DNA from: JANMAT01 sp031359995
GTDB lineage: Bacteria; Actinomycetota; Acidimicrobiia; Acidimicrobiales; Ilumatobacteraceae
NCBI GenBank assembly: GCA_031359995.1
Contig: JANMAT010000047.1
Coordinates: 1 to 41,226, forward strand
Reading direction: 5' to 3'
DNA length: 41,226 nucleotides
Positions 7,650 to 17,483 of this stretch are shown one piece after another; position 1 is the stretch's first letter, and every line of letters starts with the position of its first letter. Under the pieces are notes generated by a model, which saw only the letters and a program-made list of their open reading frames with translations, was not told the DNA's origin and ran no database searches. A program made the position numbers and the translations under genes.

Positions 7650-8348
7650 TCAGCCGACGGCGCCGCCGACCAGACGGCCGACGACGGTGGTCACCGCCAT
7701 GGCCAGACCGCCGAGCACGACCATGCGCAGCGCGGCGCGCGCCATGAGGGCACCACCCAACCGGGCACCGACGGCGCCCAGCAACGCCAGCCCGGCCAGC
7801 GCGCCGATGACGATGCCCCATTGGCGGGCCGCACCCGAGATCACCATGGCGATGACGACCGGCACCAGCCCGCCCACCGCGAAGCTGCTGGCCGACACCA
7901 GGGCTGCTTCCACCGGCTTGGCCAGGTGGTCGAGGTCGAGCCCGAGCTCCTCCCGGGCGTGATGCTCGAGCGCGTGGTCGGCGGTGAGCTCCACCGCGAC
8001 CTGCTCGGCCAGCGCCGGCGTGAGACCCCGACCGCGGTAGATGGCCGCCAGCTCGGCCAGTTCCTCTTCGGGCGTGACTTCGAGCTCGCGCTGCTCCTTG
8101 GCCAGATCGGCCAGCTCGGCGTCGCGCTGCGACGAGACCGAGCCGTACTCGCCCGCCGCCATGGACAAGGCGCCGGCGGCGAGCGCGGCGAAGCCGGCCA
8201 CGAGCAGCGGGCCCCGGCTGTCGGACGCGGCACCCACGCCCATCATCAGGCTGGCGACCGACAGCAGCCCGTCGTTGGCGCCGAGCACGGCGGCCCGCAG
8301 CCAACCCGTGCGACCACTGCGATGGAACTCTGCGTTGCCCTGGCCCAT
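7650..8348 (-). CDS. VIT1/CCC1-family membrane transporter
   Basis: A 232-residue membrane protein of the VIT1/CCC1 family, which moves Fe2+ or Mn2+ across membranes. The first helix region contains LGANDGLLSVASLMMGVGAA and the second SMAAGEYGSVSSQRDAE, both family signatures. A charged stretch (about residues 85-145, EEELAELAAIYRGRGL and HHAREELG) forms the cytosolic metal-binding domain with Glu and His ligands. Three more hydrophobic helices follow. The ATG at 8348 has a TACCGT -10 about ten bases upstream. It is convergent with mshD and divergent from the M3 peptidase. Direction and metal cannot be read from sequence. Confidence 0.85.
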   Translation of the reverse strand: MGQGNAEFHRSGRTGWLRAAVLGANDGLLSVASLMMGVGAASDSRGPLLVAGFAALAAGALSMAAGEYGSVSSQRDAELADLAKEQRELEVTPEEELAELAAIYRGRGLTPALAEQVAVELTADHALEHHAREELGLDLDHLAKPVEAALVSASSFAVGGLVPVVIAMVISGAARQWGIVIGALAGLALLGAVGARLGGALMARAALRMVVLGGLAMAVTTVVGRLVGGAVG

Positions 8349-8404
8349 GATGAAACCGACGGTAGCGCCGCGGGTCGGCCCGCCGCACGTGAAAGGCTTG
8401 GGCG

Positions 8405-10225
8405 GTGACCACCGCCACCCCCGTGCTCCCGGAATGGGATCCGTCACCGTTGTTCGAGGGCCCGGGCGACCGGGCCTGCATCGCCGCCATCGAGGAGGCC
8501 GGCGCCCTCGTGGCCCGCCTGCGATCGCTCTACGAACACCACGGTGTCGACCGTGCCGCCCCCCACGCACCCACGGCCGATGAGGCGACCGCCTTCGACG
8601 AGGTGCTCGCCGAGACGAACCGGGCCGAGGCGCGCCAGCGCGACCTCGAGGTTTTCGTGGCCGCCTACATCACCACCGACTCCACCGATCCGGTCGCCCA
8701 GGCCCGTGGCTCGGAGCTCGAGACGCATCGCGCCGGACTGCGCCAGCTGTCGGCCAGGTTCACGGCGTGGACGGCGACGTTGGGCGCCGAGGCGCTGACC
8801 GCGCTGAGCCCGCTGGCGGCCGAGCACCTGGGGCCGTTGCAGCGGCTCGAGGTGCGGGCCGGGCACCAGATGGACCCGGCCGAGGAGTCGCTGTACGCCG
8901 AGCTCGCGCTCACCGGGTCGGTGGCGTGGCATCGGCTTCACGGCGACCTCACGTCACAGCTGACGGCGACGGTCTCGTACCCCGGCGGCCGCACCGAGGA
9001 GCTGCCGATGGCCGCGGTGCGCTCGCTGGCCATGCACGCCGACCCGGCCGTGCGCGAAGCGGGCTACCGCGCCGAACTGACCACGTGGCCGACGGTGCAG
9101 GTACCGCTGGCTGCGGCTCTGAACGCCATCAAGGGCGAGGCCCACCTGATCAACTCCCGCCGCCGTTGGGCCGAACCGCTCGACGCGTCGCGCTACTCCA
9201 ACTCGGTGAGCCGGGCCACGTATGACGCGATGCAGCGCGCCGTCGACGCCGCTCTGCCCGCCTTCCGCAGGTGGATGCGGGCGAAATCGGCCCTGCACGG
9301 CCGCCCCGGTGGGCTGGCGTGGTGGGACCTGTTCGCACCGTGCCCGGTGCGGGCCGGCGAGGTCACGTGGGAGGACGGCTGCGACACGGTGCGCCAGGCC
9401 TTCGGCTCCTACTCCCCCGCGCTGAGGGGCATGGCCGACCGCGCCTTTCGCGAGCGGTGGATCGACGCTGCGCCCCGACGCGGCAAGGTCGGCGGCGCCT
9501 TCTGCATGCCGTTCCTGCACGACCGCTCGCTCGTGCTCATGAACTGGTCGCCGTCGGCCGACGCGGTGCAGACGCTGGCCCACGAGCTCGGTCACGCCTA
9601 CCACAACACCCAGCTGGCCCATCGCACGCCGCTGCAGCGCCAGCTGCCCATGGCGCTGGCCGAGACGGCGAGCATCTTCTGCGAGACGCTCGTGGTGGAG
9701 GAGGGTCTGCAGCGCGTGGGCGGTGCCGAGCGCCTGGCCCTGCTCGACGTGAACCTGGTGGGAGCCACGCAGGTGGTGGTCGACATCCGCTCGCGCGTGC
9801 TGTTCGAGCAGCGGGTGTTCGACAAGCGGGCCCAGCGGTCGCTGTCGCCCGACGAGCTGTGCACGCTCATGGTGGAAGCCGAGCGCGAGGCCTACGGTGA
9901 CGGGCTCGACCCCGACACCGTGCACCCGTGGATGTGGGCGGTGAAGCCGCACTACTACAGCAGCCACTTCTACAACTGGCCCTACACGTTCGGTCACCTG
10001 TTCGGTCTGGGCCTGTTCGCCCGGTACCGCACCGACCCCGAGGCGTTCCAGGTGGGCTACGACGATGCCCTGTCGCGCGCCGGCATGGCCAGCGCCGAGG
10101 AGCTCGGCCGGTCGTTCGGTGCCGATGTCACCGACGAGGCGTTCTGGGCCGCCAGCCTGGCCACCCTGACCGCCCGCATGACCGAGTACGAAGACCTCGT
10201 GGCCGCCGGGCACGGCAACGCCTGA
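8405..10225 (+). CDS. M3-family oligoendopeptidase
   Basis: A 606-residue zinc metallopeptidase of family M3 (PepF/oligoendopeptidase F type). The zinc site HELGHAYH gives two His ligands and the catalytic Glu, and a downstream Glu in the ALAETASIFCET helix serves as third ligand. The long helical N-terminal part (residues 1-200) forms the channel that limits substrates to short peptides. Tyr- and His-rich VKPHYYSSHFYNWPYTFGHLFGLGLF near the C-terminus is the substrate-binding loop of the family. No signal peptide is seen, so it probably acts on peptides in the cytoplasm. The GTG at 8405 is taken as the start. rlmN begins one base after the stop, so both genes are probably on one transcript. 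Confidence 0.9.
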   Translation: MTTATPVLPEWDPSPLFEGPGDRACIAAIEEAGALVARLRSLYEHHGVDRAAPHAPTADEATAFDEVLAETNRAEARQRDLEVFVAAYITTDSTDPVAQARGSELETHRAGLRQLSARFTAWTATLGAEALTALSPLAAEHLGPLQRLEVRAGHQMDPAEESLYAELALTGSVAWHRLHGDLTSQLTATVSYPGGRTEELPMAAVRSLAMHADPAVREAGYRAELTTWPTVQVPLAAALNAIKGEAHLINSRRRWAEPLDASRYSNSVSRATYDAMQRAVDAALPAFRRWMRAKSALHGRPGGLAWWDLFAPCPVRAGEVTWEDGCDTVRQAFGSYSPALRGMADRAFRERWIDAAPRRGKVGGAFCMPFLHDRSLVLMNWSPSADAVQTLAHELGHAYHNTQLAHRTPLQRQLPMALAETASIFCETLVVEEGLQRVGGAERLALLDVNLVGATQVVVDIRSRVLFEQRVFDKRAQRSLSPDELCTLMVEAEREAYGDGLDPDTVHPWMWAVKPHYYSSHFYNWPYTFGHLFGLGLFARYRTDPEAFQVGYDDALSRAGMASAEELGRSFGADVTDEAFWAASLATLTARMTEYEDLVAAGHGNA

Positions 10226-10226
10226 C

Positions 10227-11270
10227 ATGGCCACGCTCTACGACCTCGACCGTGACGCGCTCGGCGCGCTGCTGGACGGCGAGCCGGGCTACCGGGTCGA
10301 CCAGGTCTGGAAGGGGCTGTACGAGCAGCTGCGCGAACCGCACGAGCTCACCAACCTGCCCAAGGCCCTGCGCGGCCGGCTGACCGACGAGGTCGCCACG
10401 GCGCTCGCGTCGGTGGTGGCCACGCGCTCCGACGACGGCGACACGGTGAAGTACCTGTGGGAGCTGAGCGGTGGCGCCCGCATCGAGACCGTGCTCATGC
10501 TGTACCCCGACCGTGCCACCGTGTGCGTGTCGACCCAGGCCGGCTGCGCCATGGCCTGCGGCTTCTGCGCCACGGGTCAGGCCGGCTTCGACCGCCAGCT
10601 CTCGGTGGGCGAGATCGTCGAGCAGGCCGTGCGGGCGGCGCGCGACGCCGCCGCCGGCGGGCGGCGGGTGTCGAACATCGTCTTCATGGGCATGGGCGAG
10701 CCGTTCGCCAACTACGACAACGTGATGGGCGCGGTCACGCGCCTGCACGACGCCGTGGGCCTGTCGGCCCGCCACCTCACCGTGTCCACCGTGGGCATCG
10801 TGCCCGGCATCGACAAGCTCGCGGCCGAGGCCCTGCCGGTGAACCTGGCCGTGTCGCTGCACGCGGCCAACGACACGTTGCGCGACGAGCTCGTGCCCAT
10901 CAACAAGCGCTTCCCGCTCGACGCGCTCATGGACGCCTGTGGCCGCTACCTCGAGGCCCGCAACCGGCGGCTCTCGTTCGAGTGGGCCATGATCCGTGGC
11001 GTCAACGACCGGCCCTCGGACGCGCGCGAGCTGGCCGACCGGTGCCGCTCGCTGCGCCTGCCCGCCCACGTGAACCTGATCCCGCTGAACCCCACCCCGG
11101 GCTACGGCGTGCCCGGCACCCCGCCGGTCGAGGTGCGCCGCTTCCGCGACACGCTCGAGGCGCTGGGCGTGAACGCCACGGTGCGGGCCAACCGCGGCAC
11201 CGACATCGACGCCGCCTGCGGCCAGCTGGCCGCCGGCCAGCCGGTCACGATGAAGCCCCGCCGACCCTGA
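10227..11270 (+). CDS. rlmN: 23S rRNA/tRNA adenine-C2 methyltransferase RlmN
   Basis: A 347-residue radical-SAM enzyme that methylates C2 of A2503 in 23S rRNA and A37 in some tRNAs. The N-terminal accessory domain is followed by QAGCAMACGFCATG, with the CxxxCxxC cluster ligands, then NIVFMGMGEPFANYDNV. The C-terminal TDIDAACGQL carries the Cys that forms the methyl-linked intermediate. VSTVGIVPGI, VSLHAAND and PINKRFPLDAL are further family blocks. Length is normal. It starts one base after the peptidase stop with no Shine-Dalgarno of its own, so translation is probably coupled. Confidence 0.96.
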   Translation: MATLYDLDRDALGALLDGEPGYRVDQVWKGLYEQLREPHELTNLPKALRGRLTDEVATALASVVATRSDDGDTVKYLWELSGGARIETVLMLYPDRATVCVSTQAGCAMACGFCATGQAGFDRQLSVGEIVEQAVRAARDAAAGGRRVSNIVFMGMGEPFANYDNVMGAVTRLHDAVGLSARHLTVSTVGIVPGIDKLAAEALPVNLAVSLHAANDTLRDELVPINKRFPLDALMDACGRYLEARNRRLSFEWAMIRGVNDRPSDARELADRCRSLRLPAHVNLIPLNPTPGYGVPGTPPVEVRRFRDTLEALGVNATVRANRGTDIDAACGQLAAGQPVTMKPRRP

Positions 11271-11276
11271 CCGCCG

Positions 11277-12326
11277 TCACTCGACCGGTTCGGGGCGGTC
11301 GGTCTCGTCGGTGATCTGACCCACGAGCTCCTCCAGCACGTCCTCGAGCGTGATCAAGCCGGCCAGCGCTCCATCGCGGTCGCGCACGCCGGCCAGGTGG
11401 ACGCGCGAGCGCTGCATGGCCACCAGCACCTCGCCCAGCGGGCGGGTGTCGCGCACCAGCAGCATGCGCCGCACGAGCGACCGGTCGAGCGGCCGCCGAC
11501 GGGCGGGGCCGGGTACGCCGACCAGGTCCTTGACGTGCACGAAACCGACGGCGTCGTCGACGTTGCGCCCATAGAGCGGGATGCGGGTGCGGCCCGTGTC
11601 GATGAGCAGCGCCTCGAGCTGGGCGGGGGTGGCGGTGAGCGACGCGGCCACGATCTGGTCGCGCGGCACCATCACCGACGATGCCGGCCGGTCGCGGAAC
11701 TCGATCGCGCCCGAGAGCAGGCGGTGCTGCGGTTCCTCGATGAGCCCACGGGCGCGTGACGCGTCGATGAGCCGACCGAGCTCACTGGCCGTGCCCGCCA
11801 CGAGCAGTTCTTCCCGCCGGGGCACCTTCAGCAGCTTGAGCACCGCGCCGGCGATGGCGTTGAGGACCGTGATGACGGGACGCATCAGCTGCACGAACCA
11901 GCTCATGGGTACGGCCAACACGAGCAGCGCCTTCTCGGCGGTGGCCAGCGAGATGCGCTTGGGCACGAGCTCGCCGAGCACGCCGTGCAGCAGCACGACG
12001 ACGATCAGGGCGAGCACGAAGGCGACCACGCGGGCCGGCCCCGCGCTCAGGACACCGTCGGTGAGCGTCTCCAGCGCGTTGCCGATGGCCGGCTCGGCCA
12101 CCGCACCGAGGCCGAGCGAGGTCATGGTCACACCCACCTGCACGCCGGCGATGTAGCGCGACAGCTCGGCGCTGGCCTTCAGCGCAGTACTGGCCCCGAA
12201 ACGCCCTTCGTTGGCCAGCTGCTCGAGCCGAACGCGCCGCGACGCCAGCAGGGCGAACTCGAAACCGACGAAGAACGCGTTGGCGACGAGGAGCACCACG
12301 ATCAGCGCGACGGTGCCGATGCTCAC
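11277..12326 (-). CDS. CNNM/CBS-domain membrane protein (short form)
   Basis: A 349-residue member of the CNNM/HlyC-CorC family, linked to Mg2+ or Co2+ export and homeostasis. The N-terminal DUF21 membrane domain has about four hydrophobic segments, with NAFFVGFEFALLASRR and GVTMTSLGLGAVAEPAI as conserved parts. A CBS pair follows (VMVPRDQIVAAS..., RIPLYGRNVDDAVGFVHVKDLV, and GLITLEDVLEELVGQI). Unlike its upstream partner it stops right after the CBS pair and lacks the C-terminal CorC_HlyC domain. The GTG start overlaps the stop of the upstream paralogue (GTGA), so the two are co-translated and probably form a heterodimer. Confidence 0.85.
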   Translation of the reverse strand: MSIGTVALIVVLLVANAFFVGFEFALLASRRVRLEQLANEGRFGASTALKASAELSRYIAGVQVGVTMTSLGLGAVAEPAIGNALETLTDGVLSAGPARVVAFVLALIVVVLLHGVLGELVPKRISLATAEKALLVLAVPMSWFVQLMRPVITVLNAIAGAVLKLLKVPRREELLVAGTASELGRLIDASRARGLIEEPQHRLLSGAIEFRDRPASSVMVPRDQIVAASLTATPAQLEALLIDTGRTRIPLYGRNVDDAVGFVHVKDLVGVPGPARRRPLDRSLVRRMLLVRDTRPLGEVLVAMQRSRVHLAGVRDRDGALAGLITLEDVLEELVGQITDETDRPEPVE

Positions 12327-13696
12327 GACGCCTCCGGCGGTTGCACGTCGAGACGGGCGATGCGGCGGCGGTCCATCTCGACGACACGGAACCGCCAGCC
12401 GTCCCACGTGAACGTGTCGTCCTCGACGGGCAGCCGATCGAACTGCACGAGGGCGAACCCGGCCAGCGTGTCGTACGGGCCGTCGGGTAGGCGCAGTCCG
12501 CAGGCGTCGGCCACCTCGTCGAGGTTGAGGCTGCCGTCGAGCACGTACGAGCTGCCCGTGGGCACCACGGTCAGCTCGGGTTCGTCGTGCTCGTCGTCGA
12601 TGGCCCCCACCAGCTCCTCGAGCACGTCCTCCAGCGTGACCACGCCGGCAGTGCCGCCGTACTCGTCGACCACGACCGCCATCTGGCGGTTCTCGCCACG
12701 CAGCCGGGCCAGCAGATCGTCGAGGGGCAGCGACTCGGGCACCGCCGGCGCCGGGCTCACCAACTCACTCAGGCGGGTTCGGGCGCGATGGGCGAAGGGC
12801 ACGCGGAACACGTCCTTGGCCAGCACGATGCCGAGCACGTCGTCGACGTCGTTGCCCAGCACCGGATAGCGCGAGTAGCCGTGCAGACGCACGGCATCGG
12901 CCAGGTCGGCCGCGGTGGCCGTGGCCGCCAGCGCCACCATGTCGACGCGGGGCACCATCACCTCGCCGACGCTCTTCTCCACGAAGCGGATGGTCCGCGA
13001 CAGCAGCGTCGTCTCGGCCTCGTCGAGCGTGCCGAGCGCACCCGAGTTGCGGACCATCGAGGCCAGCTCGGCCAGCGTGGGCACGTCGTCGATCTCGGAC
13101 ACCGGCGTGACGCCGACCGCCATCACCAGGCGGTCGGCGGTGCGGTCGACGGCACGGATCAGCAACGAGAAGATGCTGTCGAAGATGCGCAGCGGCGCGG
13201 CCAGCGCCAGCGCCACCCCTTCGGGGCGGGCCACGGCCAGGTTCTTGGGTACGAGCTCGGCCCCCACGAGCTGCACGGTGGTGGCCAGCGCCAGCGCCAC
13301 GGCGATGGACACGCCGTGGGCGTAGTGCGCCCCGACGATGCCTTCGACAGGGGCATGCAGGGCGTCGGCCACCAGTGGCTCGGCGAGGAACCCGATCAGG
13401 ATCGAGGTGACGGTGACACCCAGCTGGGCGCCCGACAGGTGGAAGGTGAGCCGACCGAACAGGGCCTGCACCTGGCGGGCCCGGCGGCTCCCGGCCTCGG
13501 CCGCGGTGGCGATGCGGGCCCGATCGGCGGCCACGAGGGCGAACTCACTGGCCACGAAGGCGCCGTTGGCGGCCAGCAGCACGACCGCAAGGAGGAGACC
13601 GAGGAGCGTGCGGATCGTGTGAGCGTAGCGACCGGCTCGGGCCGCACCCCGCCTCTGAGCCGTGACGTTCGCGCCGGGCGTCTGGGGTGCAGCCAC
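12323..13696 (-). CDS. CNNM/CBS/CorC-domain membrane protein (long form)
   Basis: A 457-residue paralogue of the next gene, with a DUF21 membrane domain (NGAFVASEFALVAADRAR, GAQLGVTVTSILIGFLAEP), a CBS pair (VMVPRVDMVALA, YSRYPVLGNDVDDVLGIVLAKD, and the EYGGTAGVVTLEDVLEELVGAI block), and a C-terminal CorC_HlyC domain (LDGSLNLDEVADACGLRLP, DTFTWDGWRFRVVEMDRRRI). The family is tied to divalent cation transport or tolerance. The GTG at 13696 is the best start; the reading frame is open further upstream, so the exact N-terminus is uncertain. It is divergent from the ABC exporter, only 23 bases apart, so the two promoters must overlap each other's genes. Confidence 0.85.
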   Translation of the reverse strand: MAAPQTPGANVTAQRRGAARAGRYAHTIRTLLGLLLAVVLLAANGAFVASEFALVAADRARIATAAEAGSRRARQVQALFGRLTFHLSGAQLGVTVTSILIGFLAEPLVADALHAPVEGIVGAHYAHGVSIAVALALATTVQLVGAELVPKNLAVARPEGVALALAAPLRIFDSIFSLLIRAVDRTADRLVMAVGVTPVSEIDDVPTLAELASMVRNSGALGTLDEAETTLLSRTIRFVEKSVGEVMVPRVDMVALAATATAADLADAVRLHGYSRYPVLGNDVDDVLGIVLAKDVFRVPFAHRARTRLSELVSPAPAVPESLPLDDLLARLRGENRQMAVVVDEYGGTAGVVTLEDVLEELVGAIDDEHDEPELTVVPTGSSYVLDGSLNLDEVADACGLRLPDGPYDTLAGFALVQFDRLPVEDDTFTWDGWRFRVVEMDRRRIARLDVQPPEAS

Positions 13697-13719
13697 GGCC
13701 AACCCGTAACCTCCGACCG

Positions 13720-15549
13720 ATGTCCGTCGCCGATCCCGTGGCCGAACCAGGTTCGCCGTTCGAGCCGCTGGCCGTGGCCTCGACGGCACCGGCACCGCGC
13801 GCCGGGGTGCATCCCGACGCGTCGCTCGGCTGGTTCCGGCGGGTGTGGCCGGTGCTGGCCGTGCGCCGCGCTCGCTTCGTCACGGCCTTGGGTGGCGCCG
13901 TGGTCGCCATGGTGTTCGGGGTGCTGCTCCCGCGCGTCACCATGTCGGCCATCGACACGGCGCTGAGCGAGCGCACCGCACCGCTGGCTCGCTACCTGTG
14001 GATGCTGGCCGGCCTCGGCGTGGCGCGGGCGCTGCTCACCTACGGCTACCGCGCCGTGCTCTACCGGGTCGCCTACGACCTCGAGTACGACCTGCGCGTG
14101 TTGCTCTACGGCCACCTCACCCGCATGGACTTCGCGTTCTACGACACGGTGCAGGCCGGCCAGCTCATCTCCCGCGCCAACTCCGACATCCGCTCCGTGC
14201 AGATGTACTGCACCTTCGCACCGCTGCTCACCCTGCAGCTGGTGAGCTTCGCCGTGGCCGTGGTGCTGATGCTGTCGATCCACGTGGGCCTCACCCTGGT
14301 GGCGCTGGCCGTGCTGCCGTTCACCTACCTGGCCGGCGCCCGCCTGCGCAACCAGATGTTCCCGCTGTCGTGGATCGTGCAGGCCCGCGCCGCCGAGGTC
14401 ACGACGGTGGTCGACGAGAGCATCCAGGGGGCGCGCGTCGTGAAGGGCTTCGCCGCCGAGCAGCACGAGCTCGACGCCCTGGCCCGCGCCGCCCAGCGCC
14501 TGCGGTGGGCCAACGTCGTGCAGGCCGACGCCCGCGCCCGCTGGGGCCCGCTCGTCGAGAACCTGCCCCGCATCGGGTTGGCCTTCGTGCTGCTGTACGG
14601 CGGCAAGCTCGCCATCGACGACGAGGTGAGCGTGGGCGCGCTGGTAGCCTTCAACGCCTACGTCGTGCTCCTGCAGGCGCCGTTCCGCTTCCTGTCGACG
14701 ATCCTGCTGCTCGGCCAGCGGGCGCGGGCGTCGGCCCAGCGAATCTTCGAGGTGCTCGACACCGAGGCCACGGTGCAGGAGCGGCCCGATGCCGTGGACC
14801 TGACCGTGGCCGGCGGCGACGTGCGCTTCGAGGGCGTGCACTTCGCCTACTCGCCCGACGCGTCCGAGGTGCTGCGCGGCTTCAACCTCCACGTGGCCGC
14901 CGGCGAGGTGGTGGCGCTGGTGGGTGCCACAGGGTGCGGGAAGTCCACCGTGGCCCGCCTGCTCGACCGCTTCTACGACGTCACCGACGGGCGCGTCCTG
15001 CTCGACGGCCACGACGTGCGCGACCTGACGCTCGCGAGCCTGCGCCACCACGTCGGCATCGTGACCGACGAGCCGTTCCTGTTCTCGGACTCGGTACGCG
15101 CCAACATCTCCTTCGCCCGACCCGACGCGAGCGCCGCCGACGTCCGCGCCGCCGCGGTGGTGGCCGAGGCCGACGGGTTCGTCACCGCCCTCGGCAACGG
15201 CTACGACACGGTCGTCGGCGAGCGGGGCTACGACCTGTCGGGTGGGCAGCGCCAGCGGCTGGCCCTGTCCCGCATCGTGCTCGCCGCCCCCACCGTGGTG
15301 ATCCTGGACGACGCCACCTCGGCCGTCGACGTCGCCGTCGAGTCACGCATCCACACCAAGCTGCGCGAGGCGCTGCACGGCCGCACCGTGATCCTGATCG
15401 CCCACCGCCTGTCCACCATCGCGCTGGCCGACCGGGTCGTCGTGCTCGAGGAGGGCCGGGTGCTGACCGAGGGCACCCACGAGGACCTGCTGGCGCGCGA
15501 GCCGCGCTACCGCGAGCTGCTGGCCCGAGTCGCCGAGGAGGGAGCCTGA
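13720..15549 (+). CDS. ABC exporter half-transporter, degenerate-site subunit
   Basis: A 609-residue fused ABC exporter half. Six membrane helices (about residues 40-330) precede the nucleotide-binding domain: Walker A GATGCGKST, Q-loop region VTDEPFLF, signature LSGGQRQRLALSR, Walker B VVILDDATSAVD and switch IAHRLST. The residue after the Walker B Asp is Asp rather than the catalytic Glu, the mark of the low-activity site in heterodimeric exporters such as TM287/288. A TAACCT -10 hexamer (13707-13712) lies seven bases before the ATG. The second subunit follows with a one-base stop/start overlap. The substrate is unknown; lipids or drugs are common in this family. Confidence 0.9.
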   Translation: MSVADPVAEPGSPFEPLAVASTAPAPRAGVHPDASLGWFRRVWPVLAVRRARFVTALGGAVVAMVFGVLLPRVTMSAIDTALSERTAPLARYLWMLAGLGVARALLTYGYRAVLYRVAYDLEYDLRVLLYGHLTRMDFAFYDTVQAGQLISRANSDIRSVQMYCTFAPLLTLQLVSFAVAVVLMLSIHVGLTLVALAVLPFTYLAGARLRNQMFPLSWIVQARAAEVTTVVDESIQGARVVKGFAAEQHELDALARAAQRLRWANVVQADARARWGPLVENLPRIGLAFVLLYGGKLAIDDEVSVGALVAFNAYVVLLQAPFRFLSTILLLGQRARASAQRIFEVLDTEATVQERPDAVDLTVAGGDVRFEGVHFAYSPDASEVLRGFNLHVAAGEVVALVGATGCGKSTVARLLDRFYDVTDGRVLLDGHDVRDLTLASLRHHVGIVTDEPFLFSDSVRANISFARPDASAADVRAAAVVAEADGFVTALGNGYDTVVGERGYDLSGGQRQRLALSRIVLAAPTVVILDDATSAVDVAVESRIHTKLREALHGRTVILIAHRLSTIALADRVVVLEEGRVLTEGTHEDLLAREPRYRELLARVAEEGA

Positions 15550-17483
15550 TGGGCTGGGGCGGCCCCGGTGGGGGCATGTTCGGGCCAAACGCCGCGAGCA
15601 CGAGCGCAGCCAACCGCCTGCCCTTCGCCGGCGTGCCGGCCGAGCTACGGGAGAAGGCCGAGCGCATCGAGGCGCGTGAGCCGGTGCACCCCGCGCCCGA
15701 CGTGCCCTTCTCCCACCGACGCTCCGACACCCGACCGTTCACGCTGCGCCGGTTCCTGGGCTCCCACAAGGGTTCCATGGCCATGGCCGGCGTGCTGGTG
15801 GTGGCCGAGACGTTGGCGCTGCAGGTAGGCCCGCTGCTCACCAAGCGCGGCATCGACGAAGGCATCGGCAACAAGGACTTCGGCGTGCTGAAGCTCGTGG
15901 CCGCCTGGTACCTCGTGTCGGTCGTGGCCGCCGTCGTCACCGGTGCGGCCCGCGTGGCCCTGACCGGCCGGGTCGGCGAAAAGCTCGCCTTCGAACTGCG
16001 CGCCCGCATCTTCGCCCAGCTGCAGCGCCTGTCGATCGACTTCTACACCGAGGAGAAGACGGGCCGCCTGCTCACCCGCATGACGAGCGACGTGGAGGCG
16101 CTGTCGCAGCTGTTCCAGGACGGCATCGTGAACCTGGCCGTGCAGGGCCTCACCGTGGTCGTGGTGACGGTGATCCTGTTCCGGCTGCAACCCGAGCTGG
16201 CACTGGTGACGGTGGTCGGCGTGGTGCCGCCCATGCTGCTGCTGACCCTGTGGTTCCGCTCGGCCAGCGACCGCGCCTACAACGTGGTGCGCGACCGCAT
16301 CGCCGACGTGCTCGCCGACCTTTCCGAGTCGCTCAGCGGCATCCGCCTGGTGATCGCGGCCAACCGACGCCGCCACAACCTGGTGCGGCACCGCAACATC
16401 GTCGGCACCTATCGCGACGCCAACGTGCACACCGCCGAGGTGAACGCCCGCTACGGGCCGGCCACCGACCTGGTCGGCGTCGTCGGCCAGATCCTGGTCT
16501 TGGCCGTCGGTGGGCACCTCGTGCTGCAGGGCTCGATCAGCCTGGGCACACTGGCGGCGTTCGTGCTGTACCTCACCACGTTCTTCGCCCCGATCCAGCA
16601 GCTCGTGCAGCTCTACACGACCTACCAGTCGGGGCAGGCCGCGGTCGTGAAGATCCGCGAGCTGCTCGGCAACGACCCCACGGTCGCCGAAGCGGTCGGC
16701 GCCGTCGACCTGCCGCCGGTCGAGGGGCTCATCGAGCTCGACGACGTGTCGTTCGGCTACCTCGACGGCGTCCCCGTGCTGCGCGACGTGACCCTGCAGA
16801 TCGCCGCAGGCGAGACGATGGCGTTCGTGGGCACCACCGGCGCCGGCAAGTCGACCATCGCCAAGCTCGTGGCCCGCTTCCACGACCCCACCACCGGCAC
16901 CGTGCGCATCGACGGGCACGACCTGCGCGACGTCACCTTGACCTCGCTGCGCCGCCAGCTCGGGCTGGTGCCCCAGGAGCCGTTCCTGTTCGCGGGCACC
17001 ATGCGCGACAACGTCGCCTTCGCCCGACCGGCCACGAACGACGAGGAGGTGCTGGACGCGTGCCGGGCCGTGGGGCTCGACGATCTGCTCGAGCGCCTGC
17101 CTGACAGACTCGACACCGTCGTCCACGAGCGGGGCGTGTCGCTCAGCTCGGGCGAGCGCCAGCTGCTCGCGCTGGCCCGGGCGTTCCACGCCCGCCCCCG
17201 CGTGCTGATCCTGGACGAGGCGACCTCGAACCTGGACCTCGACAGCGAGTCGAAGGTGGAGCGTGCCCTCGACGTCGTGCTCGAGGGGCGTACGGCCATC
17301 GTGATCGCCCACCGCCTGGCCACGGCCCGCCGGGCGGACCGCATCGCCGTGGTGGAGGACGGGCGCATCGAGGAGCTGGGCAGCCACGACGAGCTGGTCG
17401 CCGCCGGCGGCCGCTACGCCCGCATGTACCGGGTGTGGGAGGAGCACGCCGGTGAGACGGGTGCCACACCTCTGCCCGACTGA
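15549..17483 (+). CDS. ABC exporter half-transporter, catalytic-site subunit
   Basis: A 644-residue partner of the preceding gene. A Gly-rich N-terminus (MGWGGPGGGMFGPN) and an approximately 60-residue cytosolic lead come before six membrane helices. The nucleotide-binding domain has Walker A GTTGAGKST, Q-loop VPQEPFLF, signature LSSGERQLLALAR, Walker B VLILDEATSNLD with a proper catalytic Glu, and IAHRLAT. Its signature is non-canonical (LSSGE), and in the dimer this faces the Asp-bearing Walker B of the partner. One composite site is therefore doubly degenerate and the other is complete. The ATG shares the A of the upstream TGA, so translation is coupled. Confidence 0.9.
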   Translation: MGWGGPGGGMFGPNAASTSAANRLPFAGVPAELREKAERIEAREPVHPAPDVPFSHRRSDTRPFTLRRFLGSHKGSMAMAGVLVVAETLALQVGPLLTKRGIDEGIGNKDFGVLKLVAAWYLVSVVAAVVTGAARVALTGRVGEKLAFELRARIFAQLQRLSIDFYTEEKTGRLLTRMTSDVEALSQLFQDGIVNLAVQGLTVVVVTVILFRLQPELALVTVVGVVPPMLLLTLWFRSASDRAYNVVRDRIADVLADLSESLSGIRLVIAANRRRHNLVRHRNIVGTYRDANVHTAEVNARYGPATDLVGVVGQILVLAVGGHLVLQGSISLGTLAAFVLYLTTFFAPIQQLVQLYTTYQSGQAAVVKIRELLGNDPTVAEAVGAVDLPPVEGLIELDDVSFGYLDGVPVLRDVTLQIAAGETMAFVGTTGAGKSTIAKLVARFHDPTTGTVRIDGHDLRDVTLTSLRRQLGLVPQEPFLFAGTMRDNVAFARPATNDEEVLDACRAVGLDDLLERLPDRLDTVVHERGVSLSSGERQLLALARAFHARPRVLILDEATSNLDLDSESKVERALDVVLEGRTAIVIAHRLATARRADRIAVVEDGRIEELGSHDELVAAGGRYARMYRVWEEHAGETGATPLPD

